Positions 63,628 through 64,000 of a DNA stretch of 64,000 nt are shown here, piece after piece. The notes beneath the pieces were generated by a model, which searched no databases, was not told the DNA's origin, and saw nothing but the letters and a program-made list of their open reading frames with translations. Source of the DNA: an uncultured Porphyromonadaceae bacterium (lineage in GTDB: Bacteria; Bacteroidota; Bacteroidia; Bacteroidales; Muribaculaceae); the NCBI GenBank assembly GCA_947643165.1, contig CANRVB010000004.1, forward strand, positions 97,040 to 161,039, read 5' to 3'. Both the position numbers and the translations under genes were made by a program. The number at the start of each line of letters is the position of its first letter. Position 1 is the first letter of the stretch.

Positions 63628-64000
63628 ATGAGGCAGTGCTTCCTGGTATTTATGATTTTAGTCGGCCACTTGCTAATGCAGGGGGCTGGAGATGCATATA
63701 GATTGTCGGGTAAGGTGATAGATAGAACCGGCAACCCTGTAGCATATGCCACAGTAAGGATAACCCAAACCAATATTGCCGTACCAACCGATACTGACGG
63801 ATATTTTGAACTCGTACTCCAAGAAGGAACACACAAAGGATCTGTATCGGCCATAGGATACAAAGCTTCTGATTTTGAAATAAAACTGACAGGTAATGCA
63901 TCGATTGACATAGTGCTGGATGAGAATTCGGTGATGCTGGACGGTGTTAGTGTCTATGGCAAAAGCGCGTCAAAGCAACTGGAAGAGGGTGCATTTTCAG
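63628..64000 (+). CDS. TonB-dependent receptor (BtuB-like), N-terminal part
   Basis: An ATG at 63628 opens a frame running to the window end (124 codons, no stop). It has a signal peptide (MRQCFLVFMILVGHLLMQG) and a CarboxypepD_reg-like domain (LSGKVIDRTGNPVAYATVRI, SAIGYKASDFEIKL, IDIVLDENSVML). The start of the plug follows (LDGVSVYGKSASKQLEEG). This is the SusC/BtuB-type layout of Bacteroidetes outer-membrane receptors. Under a cobalamin riboswitch it most probably takes up corrinoids. The barrel is outside the window. Confidence 0.85.
   Translation, partial: MRQCFLVFMILVGHLLMQGAGDAYRLSGKVIDRTGNPVAYATVRITQTNIAVPTDTDGYFELVLQEGTHKGSVSAIGYKASDFEIKLTGNASIDIVLDENSVMLDGVSVYGKSASKQLEEGAFS

Noticed and set aside
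1..64000. CRISPR array or complete insertion sequence
   Set aside because: No set of regularly spaced direct repeats, no cas genes and no transposase reading frame were found.

Overview
The window reads as a chromosomal segment of an anaerobic Bacteroidales bacterium. A Muribaculaceae-like member is my best guess, but there is no rRNA here to confirm it. Support comes from the recurring Bacteroidetes promoter signature (a TAnnTTTG -7 box, sometimes with TTTG 19-21 bases upstream), a menaquinone cluster, agmatine-to-putrescine genes, a B12-riboswitch-controlled TonB receptor and many Bacteroidetes-type lipoproteins. Most of the sequence is dense core metabolism and information processing with short gaps. 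Two AT-richer accessory patches stand out, at about 27.5-31.3 kb and 52.2-55.3 kb.

Layout. 0-6 kb: the N-terminal part of a secreted S9 peptidase (minus), diverging from an etfB-etfA-acyl-CoA dehydrogenase operon, then a rhodanese lipoprotein. 6.3-12.5 kb: metF, DNA polymerase III delta' (holB), an AddB-like nuclease and hemW on the plus strand. 12.5-17.7 kb: rlmH, nadC, a HAD phosphatase, a MATE exporter and an FAD-dependent oxidoreductase. 17.8-22.1 kb: valS, whose promoter lies in a perfect 22-bp inverted repeat, tyrS and tRNA-Gln. 22.2-26.8 kb: menD-menB-menC-menE on the minus strand, without menF. 26.9-31.3 kb: a Vat/CatB-type acetyltransferase, gene debris (KilA-N-like and Abi-like fragments), a minus-strand run of six unrecognised genes (one frameshifted), and two related hairpin elements in opposite orientation.

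31.3-45.2 kb: uvrB, a YgiQ-type radical SAM gene, an S9 peptidase lipoprotein, a DUF6155-like gene, a DegT aminotransferase, an MscS-type channel, aspS, a Nif3-like gene and a zinc-ribbon coiled-coil protein. 45.3-50.1 kb: bcp, GDP-L-fucose synthesis (gmd, fcl) and agmatine degradation (aguA, aguB with a small overlapping gene). 50.4-55.3 kb: a secreted alpha/beta hydrolase, an Fe/Mn superoxide dismutase, a decayed small gene, a secreted protein of unknown function, and a membrane protein/HTH/PH-like trio. 55.3-64 kb: umuDC, a zinc alcohol dehydrogenase, an AI-2E-family transporter, an Mla-type ABC importer with an outer-membrane-like protein, udk, lptB and a cobalamin riboswitch ahead of a truncated TonB-dependent receptor.

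The most novel-looking signal is the pair of elements at 30883-30965 (-) and 31017-31097 (+). They share apical and internal loop sequence, while their stems differ but remain paired, as expected for a structured RNA or single-stranded DNA element. One lies in the probable leader of the unrecognised gene run.
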